From contig CALLMV010000040.1 of NCBI GenBank assembly GCA_938005615.1, positions 1 to 47,958 of the forward strand: DNA of 47,958 nt, given 5' to 3'. The position numbers were made by a program, and so were the translations under genes. Numbering within the stretch: position 1 is the stretch's first letter; every line of letters starts with the position of its first letter. Below, one piece after another: positions 8,402 through 17,464 of this stretch. The notes beneath the pieces were generated by a model. The model made no database searches and was not told the DNA's origin. It saw nothing but the letters and a program-made list of their open reading frames with translations. Source of the stretch: an uncultured Verrucomicrobiae bacterium (GTDB lineage: Bacteria; Verrucomicrobiota; Verrucomicrobiia; JADLBR01; CALLMV01).

Positions 8402-10738
8402 TTAAGAATTAATTAACATCCGGAGATTCTTTGCAGTCTCGACCATATTTTTCAGTGAAGGCTTCACTTCTTCCCACCGGCGTGTTTTGAGCCCGCAGTC
8501 TGGGTTCACCCACAGATTTTCCACAGGCAAAACGGCAACGGCTTTTTTCATGAGGTTTTCCATTTCTTCAACCTTGGGCACGCGCGGGCTGTGAATGTCA
8601 TAAACGCCAGGGCCGATTTCGGCCGGGTATTTGAAATCCACAAACGCTTCGAGCAGTTCCATGTTCGAGCGCGAGGTCTCGATGGTGATCACGTCCGCAT
8701 CAAGCTCGGCGATAGACTCGATGATGTCGTTAAACTCGCTGTAGCACATGTGGGTGTGGATTTGGGTGTCGTCGCGAGCCACCGAGGAGCACAGGCGGAA
8801 GGCTTCGACCGCCCAGCGCAGGTAGTCCGCCCAGTCGGCATGGCGCAAAGGCAGTCCTTCGCGGAAGGCCGGCTCGTCTATTTGTATAGCGGCGAGGCCG
8901 ATGCGCTCGAGGTCGGCCACTTCGTCGCGGATGGCCAGGGCAATCTGCCGGGCCGTAACTTCGCGCGGCTGATCCTCGCGCACAAAGCTCCATTGGAGAA
9001 TAGTCACCGGGCCTGTCAGCATGCCTTTCATGGGCTTCTGGGTGAGGGATTGGGCGTAGGCCGACCACTGGGTGGTCATCGGGTGCGGACGCGATACGTC
9101 GCCGAAGATGATCGGTGGTTTGACGTAGCGGGAACCGTAGCTTTGCACCCAGCCGTTCGCAGTAAACGCGAAGCCTTCGAGCTGCTCGCCGAAGAACTCG
9201 ACCATATCATTGCGCTCGAATTCCCCGTGCACCGGCATGTCTATCCCGATCTCTTCCTGAAACTCCACGCAGGCGCGGATTTGTTCCCGGATAAATTCCT
9301 CATATTGCTGCTGGGTCCAGACGCCTTTTTTCCATTGGGCGCGAGCGGCGCGGACTTCCGGAGTCTGAGGGAAGGAGCCGATGGTTGTCGTGGGATAAGC
9401 GGGAAGCTGCAACTTCTGCCGCTGGACTTTCTGCCGCTGCGGGAAAGGAGATAGGCGGCGGAAGTCTTCGGGTCGAAGAGACTGCAGTCGCTCTTGGACT
9501 TTAGGGTTGTGAATGCGCGGGCTGGTCGCTCGAGAACGCATAGCAGCTTGGTTTTCTTCAAGGAAAGCTGTGTCCCCGCGGCCTTCGGCCAATTCGCGCA
9601 GCAGAGCGACCTCGGCGAGTTTCTCATCAGCGAAGGCCAGCCAGCTTTTTAATTCGTCATCCAAGTGGGGCTCGTTGCGCAGAGTGATGGGGCTGTGCAG
9701 CAGCGAGCAGGAAGGAGCAAGCCAAAGCTCGCTTTCTGGGCGTAGGCGCCGAATTTTCTCGATCACTGCGAGCGCGGCAGCGAGATCCGATTTCCAGATA
9801 TTGCGTCCGTTGATGAGCCCCAGGGAGAGCACCCGGTGGGCAGGGAGCTGCGCCGCGACAGCATCAACTTCGGCAGCGGCTCGCACGGCGTCGAGGTGGA
9901 ATCCATCCACTTCCAGCTGGCAAACCAGCGGGAGGTTGTCGCGCAGTTCGCCAAAGTAAGTGGCAAGGAGAATTTTTAGGGCCGGAGCAGCTTTTCGCAG
10001 CGCGGCAAAAGACTTTTGCAAAAGCAGCTTCTGCTCGTCGGCCAAATCAAGGACAAGGATGGGCTCATCCACCTGCACCCACTCGGCTCCCTCGGCTGCA
10101 AGGAGCTGCAAGACTTCTTCGTAAACGGGCAGCAGTCGTTCGAACAGATCAAAGCGGTTAAACTCGGGAGCGTTGTGCACTTTGCCGAGCGTGAGATACG
10201 ACACCGGCCCGAGCAGGACGGGCTTGGCGCGCAACCCCAGTGCTTTCGCTTCGCGGAAGTGCTCGAGAATCCGGCAGGAGGCGAGGCGGAAGGTGGTGTT
10301 GGGGGAAAACTCGGGGACGATGTAATGGTAATTAGTATCAAACCACTTGGTCATCTCGCTGGCGAAAGTGCTGATTTTCGACGTCTGGCAGTCTTTCTCC
10401 TCTTCTTCGGTGCCCGCCTTTCCTCGCTGCCCGCGGGCAATCAGAAAAGCGACATCGAGCCCGGCCTCCGTCCCTGTCCACTGGAAACGCGCGGGCACGT
10501 TGCCCACCATGCACGTCGTGTCCAGCACATGATCGTAAAACGAGAAGTCGCCCACAGGCACCCAGTCTATTCCTGCTTCGCGTTGCTTAAGCCAATGCCT
10601 GCGGCGCAGCTCGGTGCCTGTTCTTTCGAGTTCTTCGAGCGAGCTCTGGCCCTGCCAATAAGCTTCGGTGGCTTTCTTGAGTTCGCGGTGTTCGCCAATG
10701 CGGGGATAGCCAAGGTTGTGGGTCAAAATTTGATTCAT
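8402..10738 (-). CDS. metE: Cobalamin-independent methionine synthase
   Basis: Transfers a methyl group from 5-methyltetrahydropteroyltri-glutamate to homocysteine in the last step of methionine synthesis. The 778 residues contain the duplicated-barrel MetE architecture: the N-terminal half begins with the conserved LGYPRIG, and the C-terminal catalytic half carries the zinc ligands His663, Cys665 (HMCYSEF), Glu687 (TIET) and Cys748 (NPDCGLKTRRW). The ATG at 10738 puts LGYPRIG in its usual position. An in-frame TTG at 10747 would add three residues. There is no Shine-Dalgarno at useful spacing. The gene lies in a block with a MetR-type activator 1 kb upstream, separated by an exported haem protein. 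A TATAAT on the minus strand (10798-10793) and a palindrome at 10771-10784 sit in its leader. Confidence 0.97.
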   Translation of the reverse strand: MNQILTHNLGYPRIGEHRELKKATEAYWQGQSSLEELERTGTELRRRHWLKQREAGIDWVPVGDFSFYDHVLDTTCMVGNVPARFQWTGTEAGLDVAFLIARGQRGKAGTEEEEKDCQTSKISTFASEMTKWFDTNYHYIVPEFSPNTTFRLASCRILEHFREAKALGLRAKPVLLGPVSYLTLGKVHNAPEFNRFDLFERLLPVYEEVLQLLAAEGAEWVQVDEPILVLDLADEQKLLLQKSFAALRKAAPALKILLATYFGELRDNLPLVCQLEVDGFHLDAVRAAAEVDAVAAQLPAHRVLSLGLINGRNIWKSDLAAALAVIEKIRRLRPESELWLAPSCSLLHSPITLRNEPHLDDELKSWLAFADEKLAEVALLRELAEGRGDTAFLEENQAAMRSRATSPRIHNPKVQERLQSLRPEDFRRLSPFPQRQKVQRQKLQLPAYPTTTIGSFPQTPEVRAARAQWKKGVWTQQQYEEFIREQIRACVEFQEEIGIDMPVHGEFERNDMVEFFGEQLEGFAFTANGWVQSYGSRYVKPPIIFGDVSRPHPMTTQWSAYAQSLTQKPMKGMLTGPVTILQWSFVREDQPREVTARQIALAIRDEVADLERIGLAAIQIDEPAFREGLPLRHADWADYLRWAVEAFRLCSSVARDDTQIHTHMCYSEFNDIIESIAELDADVITIETSRSNMELLEAFVDFKYPAEIGPGVYDIHSPRVPKVEEMENLMKKAVAVLPVENLWVNPDCGLKTRRWEEVKPSLKNMVETAKNLRMLINS

Positions 10739-10770
10739 CGTTATCAAAATAAGCTCTTCCCATTATTTGC

Positions 10771-10784
10771 ATAACGAAAGTTAT
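10771..10784. promoter_or_regulatory. Palindrome in the metE leader, possible operator
   Basis: ATAAC-GAAA-GTTAT is a perfect 5-bp inverted repeat, 32 bases upstream of the metE ATG and just downstream of a minus-strand TATAAT (10798-10793). A matching half-site, ATAACGAGAA, occurs at 11686-11695 upstream of metR. It does not match the E. coli MetR consensus (TGAA-N5-TTCA), so linking it to MetR is inference. Confidence 0.4.
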
Positions 10785-10894
10785 TTATGTTTATTATAAA
10801 AATTGTGAATGATGCAGAGAGACCCCTTTCAACCTACTGAGAACCTTCCAAGACAGCAGGTAGAGCGTCCGGCAGAGCCGTGACGGGGATCCGA

Positions 10895-11566
10895 TTACTC
10901 GGACTGTGCTTTTGTTCCCTGGGGGGACGAGAAACCGACGACGATTGCTCCTCTCAAATCTCCTTCGGCAAATCCCACGGCCTTATCTTCAGGATAAAAT
11001 TTCTCAATTAAAGCTGCTGTCTTGGGCTCGATATTTGAGGGAGAGCCGTGACAGGCCAGGCAAGATGCGGCTACCGGCACGGGATGGTAGTAGCGGTGTT
11101 GCCCAGTTTGCGGCAAAAAGATGACCTGGCCCGCAGGCGGCTGAGGGGAATCCGGGTTCCAACGTGCTAGAAAGTCCTCGAGAATTTTCCGATCAATCGC
11201 ATCCGGTAGGTTTTTCGGGTTGCGGACGCGAACGCCCACCCGGCGGACGGAAGCGATGCCTTTTTTGGCCAACTCGGCAGCGGTTTGCCCGGTAAGAGCT
11301 TGGGCCTCACTTTGGCAAACTCTTATCGCAGCCTCGGTGCCGCCTTGGCTCATGGCCTCAGCTAAACGTCCCATCAGATTTCCAAACAAAGCGGCCGCAG
11401 CTTCCCGTCCCCGTTGAGCCAATTCCCCATCGTCCTGAACTTCAAAATCCACGATTTCGTGCGGCACATCATCCTGGGCCCCGGCGTGCTTTATTCCCAC
11501 CACTGGGAGGATCGTGAAGGCTAAAGCAACAACCCGAGAAACACTGTCGAAGAATAAATTTTTCAT
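10895..11566 (-). CDS. Exported c-type haem protein, DUF3365/Tll0287-like
   Basis: A 223-residue protein with an N-terminal signal peptide ending near residue 30 (AGA-QDD). Near the C-terminus it has one CxxCH haem-attachment motif, CLACH (169-173), followed by GSPS. The order of blocks (an amphipathic helical region with IRVCQSEA, a VRVRNPKNLPD stretch, RYYHPVPVAASCLACHG, a LRGAIVVGFS end) matches the DUF3365 (Tll0287-like) family of periplasmic haem proteins thought to act as redox or gas sensors, often fused to signalling domains. Here it is a free periplasmic domain. It sits between metE and metR with metE 156 bases downstream, so it could be co-transcribed with metE. A functional link to methionine synthesis is not established. 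Confidence 0.85.
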   Translation of the reverse strand: MKNLFFDSVSRVVALAFTILPVVGIKHAGAQDDVPHEIVDFEVQDDGELAQRGREAAAALFGNLMGRLAEAMSQGGTEAAIRVCQSEAQALTGQTAAELAKKGIASVRRVGVRVRNPKNLPDAIDRKILEDFLARWNPDSPQPPAGQVIFLPQTGQHRYYHPVPVAASCLACHGSPSNIEPKTAALIEKFYPEDKAVGFAEGDLRGAIVVGFSSPQGTKAQSE

Positions 11567-11715
11567 GACGCAGCCACTTTTTTCGGATTTCTACGGTGGG
11601 CTAATACAGTGGCGGGAGCAAGATCAGTAATCTACTATTTTCCGAAACTCGAGGCATAATAATTAACTCTAATTGCTTTTGTATTATAACGAGAATGACC
11701 CACGATTTTTGATTT

Positions 11716-12648
11716 ATGGAATTGCGACAACTCCAAACTTTCCTTGCGCTGGCGGAGACGGGCAATCTCTCGAAGGCAGCCCGGCGGGTGCATCTCTCGC
11801 AGCCGGCCGTTTCGCATCAGCTCAAGGGCCTGGAAGAGGAATGTGGGGTGCAGCTTTTTGAAAGGAAGACCTCGCCTTTACGATTGACTCCCGCTGGGCA
11901 GCGGCTCCTCACTCTGGCTTATGAAGTAGACCGCAGCATTCGCGAGGCTCAGCGCGACTTGGCACGCATTGCCCAAGGCAACGCGGGGCGGCTGCGGATC
12001 GCCGTCGAGTGTCATTCTTGCTTTGACTGGCTGATGCCGAGCATGGACGCTTTCCGCGAAGGGTGGCCCGAGGTGGAACTGGATTTGGTTTCGGGATTTC
12101 ATGCCGATCCCATCGGTTTGCTTGCCGAAGATCGTGCTGAGCTTGTGATTGTGTCCCAGACTCCGAAGCGCTCAGGTGTATTGTATTTTCCGCTGTTTCG
12201 CTATGAAGTGTTTGCGCTTATGGCTAAAACGCATCCGCTTGCTCGTAAGCCCTATTTGACAGCGCGCGATTTTGCTCAAGAAACCCTGATTACTTATCCC
12301 ATTCCCGATGAACGTCTAGACTTGATCCGCGAGGTACTGGCACCGGCGAAGGTTAATCCACAGCGACGCACGACGGAGTTGACTGTTGCGATCCTGCAAC
12401 TTGTTGCAAGTCGGCGAGGTGTGGCTGCGCTACCTGGCTGGACGGTGCAACCGTATTTGGAGCGAGATTACGTGACGGCAAAGCGTATCGGAAAGAACGG
12501 ATTATTCAGCAACCTGTATGCTGCGATATCCGAGGAGTCGAGTCGTTTTGTTTATATGCAGGAATTTATCTTCATTACGCGACGTACATGTGAGGAGAGA
12601 TTGAAGTTTGTGCATTCCATCGGAGGTGGTCGTCCTCGCATTAGATAG
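11716..12648 (+). CDS. metR: LysR-family transcriptional regulator, MetR-like
   Basis: A 310-residue LysR-type regulator. The winged helix-turn-helix covers about residues 1-60, followed by the effector-binding domain. Within that domain the stretch LRIAVECHSC (about 94-103) and the later SGVLYFPLFRYEV block closely match E. coli MetR (which has IAIECHSC and SGLHYSPMFDYEV), so the subfamily assignment is strong. MetR activates metE and related genes with homocysteine as co-inducer. It is transcribed divergently from the haem-protein gene, with 149 bases between starts, an arrangement that fits control of the metE block. The start ATG has no Shine-Dalgarno. Confidence 0.9.
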   Translation: MELRQLQTFLALAETGNLSKAARRVHLSQPAVSHQLKGLEEECGVQLFERKTSPLRLTPAGQRLLTLAYEVDRSIREAQRDLARIAQGNAGRLRIAVECHSCFDWLMPSMDAFREGWPEVELDLVSGFHADPIGLLAEDRAELVIVSQTPKRSGVLYFPLFRYEVFALMAKTHPLARKPYLTARDFAQETLITYPIPDERLDLIREVLAPAKVNPQRRTTELTVAILQLVASRRGVAALPGWTVQPYLERDYVTAKRIGKNGLFSNLYAAISEESSRFVYMQEFIFITRRTCEERLKFVHSIGGGRPRIR

Positions 12649-12726
12649 CCTGATGTGTTAATAAAAATTGATGATGCCGGTTTTGGGATGGTTTAATTCA
12701 GCCAGGGGGTTGTACTTGTAAGGCAA

Positions 12727-15438
12727 GTGAAAAATAAAAATGAATCAGAAGAACAACCCTGGCATGCGATGTCGGTTCAGGACGTTCTGAAGTATTATGA
12801 AACGAATGCGGAGCAGGGTCTGGCGTCAGAAAGTGCAGCGAAGCTCTTAAGTCATTACGGGCGCAATCTCTTGCCTCAAGTACGCAAGCAGCCGTCAATT
12901 GTGCGATTCTTGCTGCAGTTTCACAATGTTTTGATTTACATTTTATTAGTCGCAGGTGTGGGGAAACTGCTTCTCCAGGAGTGGATAGATGCTTCGGTGA
13001 TTTTTGGTGTGGTGATCATTAATGCGATGTTGGGCTTCCTTCAGGAAGGCAAGGCGGAAAAGGCACTGGATGCGATTAGAGGGATGTTATGCACTCAAGC
13101 CACCGTACTGCGGAATGGGAGGCAAAGCGTTGTGAACAGTGAAGAGCTTGTGCCGGGTGATGTGGTGCTTTTGGAGTCGGGCGACAAGGTTCCGGCTGAT
13201 TTACGCTTGATTACAGCAAGAAATCTTCGTGTGGAAGAAGCTGCGCTAACAGGTGAGTCTGTGCCAGTGAATAAGGGTGTGGACTCCGTGAGTGCGAATT
13301 GTTCCCTTGGGGACCGCACGTGTATGACTTACAGCGGGACGCTTGTCGTCTCAGGATGCGGCACAGGTGTAGTAGTCGCTACAGGATCAAAAACTGAGCT
13401 GGGCAAGATCAACAGGATGCTGGGTAATGTGAAGCAGCTTGAGACTCCGCTGTTGGCCCAGATCAAGAAATTTGCGGTCCTCGTTTCGGTAGTTATTTTG
13501 GTGATCAGCGCCATTACATTTACCTACGGTGTATTTGTGCGGGGTTTCGAGGTAGTGGCGATGTTCAAAGCGATGGTAGGTATTGCAGTTGCTGCAATTC
13601 CAGAGGGGTTGCCGGCGATCATTACCATCACACTTGCAATTGGAGTGCAACGGATGGCATCAAGGCGGTCTATCATCCGCAGATTGCCTGCGGTAGAGAC
13701 ATTGGGTTCAGTTACACGGATCTGCTCAGATAAAACGGGTACGTTGACGAAAAATGAAATGACGGTGATGTCGCTAATCACCAGTCGCACACGCTGGAAA
13801 GTCACCGGTACGGGATACGATCCCAAAGGCCAGGTGGTTGCTGAAAATAGAAACGATACTTTTTCAACTCACGGAATCAAAGAGGCAGCACTAATCGCGG
13901 CCCTTTGTAATGATGCCAGACTGGTCCAGAAGGACGAGGGTTGGAAGATTGAGGGCGATCCCACTGAGGGTGCGTTATTGCCCTTTGCAATAAAATGTGG
14001 TGCAGACCTAGATGCCCTCAGAGCAGAACTGCCAAGGGTGGATGTGATTCCGTTTGAGTCCGTTCACAAATATATGGCGACTTTGCACAAAACTGCTGCG
14101 GCTGATTTTACACTTTTGGTGAAAGGTGCCCCTGAAGTTGTGATGAATTCTTGTTTATATCAGTTATCAGCGAATGGTGCGAGGGAAGCACTAGAAAAAA
14201 CATTTTGGGATGATGCTGCACACAGCCTAGCCGCAGGCGGCCAGCGTGTATTGGCTCTCGCATGGAAACAAAATATCCCTCAGCGTCCCGAGAATTTTGA
14301 TGCTGCTTGGCTTCCGCAGGATCTGACGCTTGTGGGGTTAGTGGGCATCATGGACCCTCCAAGAGAAGAAGCTATTCAGGCTGTTGCAGAATGCCACGCG
14401 GGCGGGATCCGTGTAACGATGATCACCGGGGATCATGCATTGACAGCCGCAAGCATTGCAGCGCGCTTGGGAATCGGCGATGGGACTAAGGCACTTACCG
14501 GAGCACAACTGGAGATGATGAGTGATGAGGAATTGCTCCGCGCCTCGACCGAGGTGGATGTTTTTGCACGGACCAGCCCTGAGCACAAGCTGCGCTTAGT
14601 GCGTGCCTGCCAACAAAGAAACGACGTGGTGGCGATGACCGGCGACGGAGTTAATGATGCTCCGGCTCTCAAGCAGGCTGATGTGGGCGTAGCCATGGGC
14701 ATCAAAGGCACAGAGGTGACCAAGGAAGCCGCGGACATGGTGATTCTAGATGACAATTTTGCCTCAATCACCGCGGCTGTTCGGGAAGGGAGGACAGTCT
14801 ATAACAATATCGAGAAGGCCATTCTTTTTATATTACCAACCAACGGCGGCCAGGGGTTGACAATCATGGCAGCGGTATTTGCGGGGATGACGCTGCCCAT
14901 CACTGCTCCTCAGATTTTGTGGATCAACATGGTCACTTCCGTGACCCTCGCATTGGCCCTTTCCTTCGAGCCGCATGAGCAAGATGTTATGCGCCGACCT
15001 CCGCGTGAGGTGAAGCGCCCGCTGCTGGATGCTTTCGGAATGTGGCGAATCGCGTTTATTTCCGTGCTGATTTTAGGAGCAACCTTTTTAACGTTTTGGT
15101 TCATGAAAATGGCTGGGCAGAGTCTGGAGATGAGCCGCACAGCGGCAGTGAACGCACTGATTATCTGCCAAGTGGCATATTTACTGAACAGCCGGTGTAA
15201 ATTCCGCAGTGCGATACATGCCGGAATTTTATCTGGGAACATCTGGTTGCCGCTGTCGATCTTAGCGATTATCTTGTTGCAGGTTTTGTTTACTTATGCA
15301 CCTTGGATGAACGGGATATTTGGAACAGAACCTCTGCCAGGGGAAACTTGGCTCTGGCTGCTGCTGGCCGGAGTAGCATTTTTCCTATCTGTGGAACTCG
15401 AGAAGTGGATCATAAGAAAATTCGTTAAGATTGCTTGA
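12727..15438 (+). CDS. P-type cation-transporting ATPase (P2 type)
   Basis: A 903-residue membrane pump of the SERCA-like architecture. It has an N-terminal cation-ATPase domain, TGES at 175-178 (actuator domain), PEGLP at 292-296 in membrane helix M4, the phosphorylated aspartate Asp335 in SDKTGTLT, the MTGDGVNDAP hinge, and a C-terminal helical bundle. By comparison with SERCA from memory, M4 keeps the PEGLP glutamate, but the M5 stretch reads NGGQ where SERCA has NVGE, and M6 reads NMVTS where SERCA has NLVTD. Two acidic calcium ligands are thus replaced by Gln and Ser, so calcium specificity is doubtful and the ion is unknown. The start is GTG at 12727, with a weak AAGG 3 bases before it. 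It is convergent with typA, with 5 bases between them. Confidence 0.92.
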   Translation: MKNKNESEEQPWHAMSVQDVLKYYETNAEQGLASESAAKLLSHYGRNLLPQVRKQPSIVRFLLQFHNVLIYILLVAGVGKLLLQEWIDASVIFGVVIINAMLGFLQEGKAEKALDAIRGMLCTQATVLRNGRQSVVNSEELVPGDVVLLESGDKVPADLRLITARNLRVEEAALTGESVPVNKGVDSVSANCSLGDRTCMTYSGTLVVSGCGTGVVVATGSKTELGKINRMLGNVKQLETPLLAQIKKFAVLVSVVILVISAITFTYGVFVRGFEVVAMFKAMVGIAVAAIPEGLPAIITITLAIGVQRMASRRSIIRRLPAVETLGSVTRICSDKTGTLTKNEMTVMSLITSRTRWKVTGTGYDPKGQVVAENRNDTFSTHGIKEAALIAALCNDARLVQKDEGWKIEGDPTEGALLPFAIKCGADLDALRAELPRVDVIPFESVHKYMATLHKTAAADFTLLVKGAPEVVMNSCLYQLSANGAREALEKTFWDDAAHSLAAGGQRVLALAWKQNIPQRPENFDAAWLPQDLTLVGLVGIMDPPREEAIQAVAECHAGGIRVTMITGDHALTAASIAARLGIGDGTKALTGAQLEMMSDEELLRASTEVDVFARTSPEHKLRLVRACQQRNDVVAMTGDGVNDAPALKQADVGVAMGIKGTEVTKEAADMVILDDNFASITAAVREGRTVYNNIEKAILFILPTNGGQGLTIMAAVFAGMTLPITAPQILWINMVTSVTLALALSFEPHEQDVMRRPPREVKRPLLDAFGMWRIAFISVLILGATFLTFWFMKMAGQSLEMSRTAAVNALIICQVAYLLNSRCKFRSAIHAGILSGNIWLPLSILAIILLQVLFTYAPWMNGIFGTEPLPGETWLWLLLAGVAFFLSVELEKWIIRKFVKIA

Positions 15439-15443
15439 GCAAA

Positions 15444-17285
15444 CTAAGCCGTGGTTTTTTCGAGGCGGCGGCGTTTTGTGTGATCCAGGATACGCTTACG
15501 CAGGCGCAGTTTGCTGGGTGTAACTTCGAGGTATTCATCGGGTGCGAGGTATTCGAGGCAGCGTTCTAGGCTCATGCGCAGCGGTGGTGCCAGTTGAATG
15601 CCTTTGCCTTCGCCTGAGGAGCGCATGTTTGTAAGTGCTTTGGCTTTGCAGGGGTTGACGACTAGGTCTTCATTGCGCGGGTTTTCGCCGACGACCATCC
15701 CACCGTACACTTCCTCTCCCGGGCCGATAAAAAGGCGTCCTCGCTCCTGGAGGGCATCGAGGGCGTAGGCGGTGGACTCGCCGGATTCAAGTGCGACGAG
15801 GACACCTGTTTTGCGAGTTTCGATTTCCCCACACCATGGACGATATTCTTTGAAGAGGTGGCTCATGATGCCGGTGCCTTTGGTGAGGTTGAGCAAGTCG
15901 GTCTCGATACCGATGAGACCACGCGTTGGACCGACAGCTTCTACTGTAATGCTATGGGCACCGTGGTGCATGTTAACGACTTCGGCCTTGCGTGCGGCGA
16001 GATTCTGCATGATGTCGCCGAGGTGTTCAGGTGCGATGTCGATGTAAACAGTTTCAAAAGGTTCCACTGTTTCGCCTTGGTCATTTTTTCGGAGGATGAC
16101 TTCCGGACGAGAAACCATGAGTTCAAAGCCCTCGCGGCGCATTTGTTCCACAATAACGGCAATTTGCATTTGGCCGCGGGCTGCGACTTGAAAAACACCT
16201 GCGGTGTCGGTGTCACTTACCTGGATACTGACGTTACTGCGTGTTTCGCGGATTAGGCGGTCGCGAATGTGGCGGGCGGTGAGAAATTTGCCTTCACGGC
16301 CGGCCAGCGGTGAGTCGTTGACCAGAAATTGCATCTGGATAGTCGGCGGGTCGATAGTGATGATGGGCAGGGGATCACGTTGATCATTGTCGGCTAAAGT
16401 GTCGCCAATAAAGACGTCTTCTATTCCAGAGATGCCAACGATTTGGCCAGCTCGGGATTCGGGGATTTGAATTTGCTTCAGTCCGTCGTACCCATAGATG
16501 GCTGTGGCTTTACCCTTGACACGAGTACCATCTGGACGCAGGCAAGCAATAGGGTCGCCTACCTTAATGGTGCCGCCGTAGATTTTACCGTAAGCGATAC
16601 GGCCAACGAAGTCGTTGTAGTCGAGGTTGGCCACTGCCATGCGGAATGGAGCATTCGGAGCGGGATCAGTGCGTGGCGGAGGGATTTGAGAGACGATTGT
16701 TTCGTAGAGAGCCGTCATTCCGGAATTTTTGACGTCCTCGGTGACCTCGCCTTTCCACTCGCGCACAGCGTAGCCGCTGAGGCCTGAAGCGTAAATGATG
16801 GGGAAGTCGAGCTGATGATCGCTGGCATCAAGCTCGAGGAAGAGTTCAAAGACTTCATCGAGTACTTTGTGAGGATCGGCGTTGGGGCGGTCAATTTTGT
16901 TAATTACGACAATTGGCTGAGCACCTGCAGCCAGGGCTTTTTTAAGGACGAATTTAGTTTGCGCCTGGGCTCCTTCCCAGGCATCCACGACGAGCAGCAC
17001 GCCATCAATCATCTGCATAATGCGCTCAACTTCTCCGCCAAAGTCGGCATGGCCAGGAGTATCTACAAGGTTGATGTGAAAACCGTTCCATTTGATGGAC
17101 GCATTTTTTGCCTTGATGGTGATGCCCTTTTCGCGTTCCAGATCCATGGAATCCATGACGCGCTCGGCGATTTGTTGGTTTTCACGGAAGGTACCGGATT
17201 GTCGCAGCAGTTGGTCTACCAAAGTCGTTTTCCCGTGGTCGACGTGGGCAATGATGGCGATGTTTCGGATTTTAGAATCGGTCAT
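15444..17285 (-). CDS. typA: Translational GTPase TypA/BipA
   Basis: A ribosome-associated GTPase of the EF-G family that supports ribosome assembly, stress and cold adaptation. The 613 residues match the usual length. Visible GTPase motifs are AHVDHGKTT (G1, about 13-21), the switch II DTPGHADFGGEVER, and NKIDRPNA (G4). The C-terminal half contains the EF-G-like domains and the TypA-specific end with MRSSGEGKGIQLAPP. The gene is single, convergent with the P-type ATPase and divergent from the LpxH-like gene, with about 180 bases between the two starts. Confidence 0.97.
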   Translation of the reverse strand: MTDSKIRNIAIIAHVDHGKTTLVDQLLRQSGTFRENQQIAERVMDSMDLEREKGITIKAKNASIKWNGFHINLVDTPGHADFGGEVERIMQMIDGVLLVVDAWEGAQAQTKFVLKKALAAGAQPIVVINKIDRPNADPHKVLDEVFELFLELDASDHQLDFPIIYASGLSGYAVREWKGEVTEDVKNSGMTALYETIVSQIPPPRTDPAPNAPFRMAVANLDYNDFVGRIAYGKIYGGTIKVGDPIACLRPDGTRVKGKATAIYGYDGLKQIQIPESRAGQIVGISGIEDVFIGDTLADNDQRDPLPIITIDPPTIQMQFLVNDSPLAGREGKFLTARHIRDRLIRETRSNVSIQVSDTDTAGVFQVAARGQMQIAVIVEQMRREGFELMVSRPEVILRKNDQGETVEPFETVYIDIAPEHLGDIMQNLAARKAEVVNMHHGAHSITVEAVGPTRGLIGIETDLLNLTKGTGIMSHLFKEYRPWCGEIETRKTGVLVALESGESTAYALDALQERGRLFIGPGEEVYGGMVVGENPRNEDLVVNPCKAKALTNMRSSGEGKGIQLAPPLRMSLERCLEYLAPDEYLEVTPSKLRLRKRILDHTKRRRLEKTTA

Positions 17286-17464
17286 AAGTTTTTCTGAAAA
17301 GTGCTGTTGGTGGGGCTTCTAACAATCCGCAAAGCTTTGGCCAAGAGAAAAGAGCTAGAACAAGTCTTGGGACGTTGAGTGTATTGTAAACTTTTTGTAA
17401 CATGAGCATGAGGAGCTTGCGAGAACACCTATTAAGCTTACATTGTGAATAACTTTTACATGCA

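Noticed and set aside
8591-9454. Long plus-strand open frame inside metE
   Set aside because: It lies wholly within the clearly conserved metE gene on the other strand.
10739-10894. SAM, cobalamin or other riboswitch in the metE leader
   Set aside because: I looked for SAM-I, SAM-II, SAH and cobalamin-box motifs on the minus strand and saw none of their conserved blocks.
15858-17322. Plus-strand open frames inside typA
   Set aside because: They are shadows of the typA coding strand.
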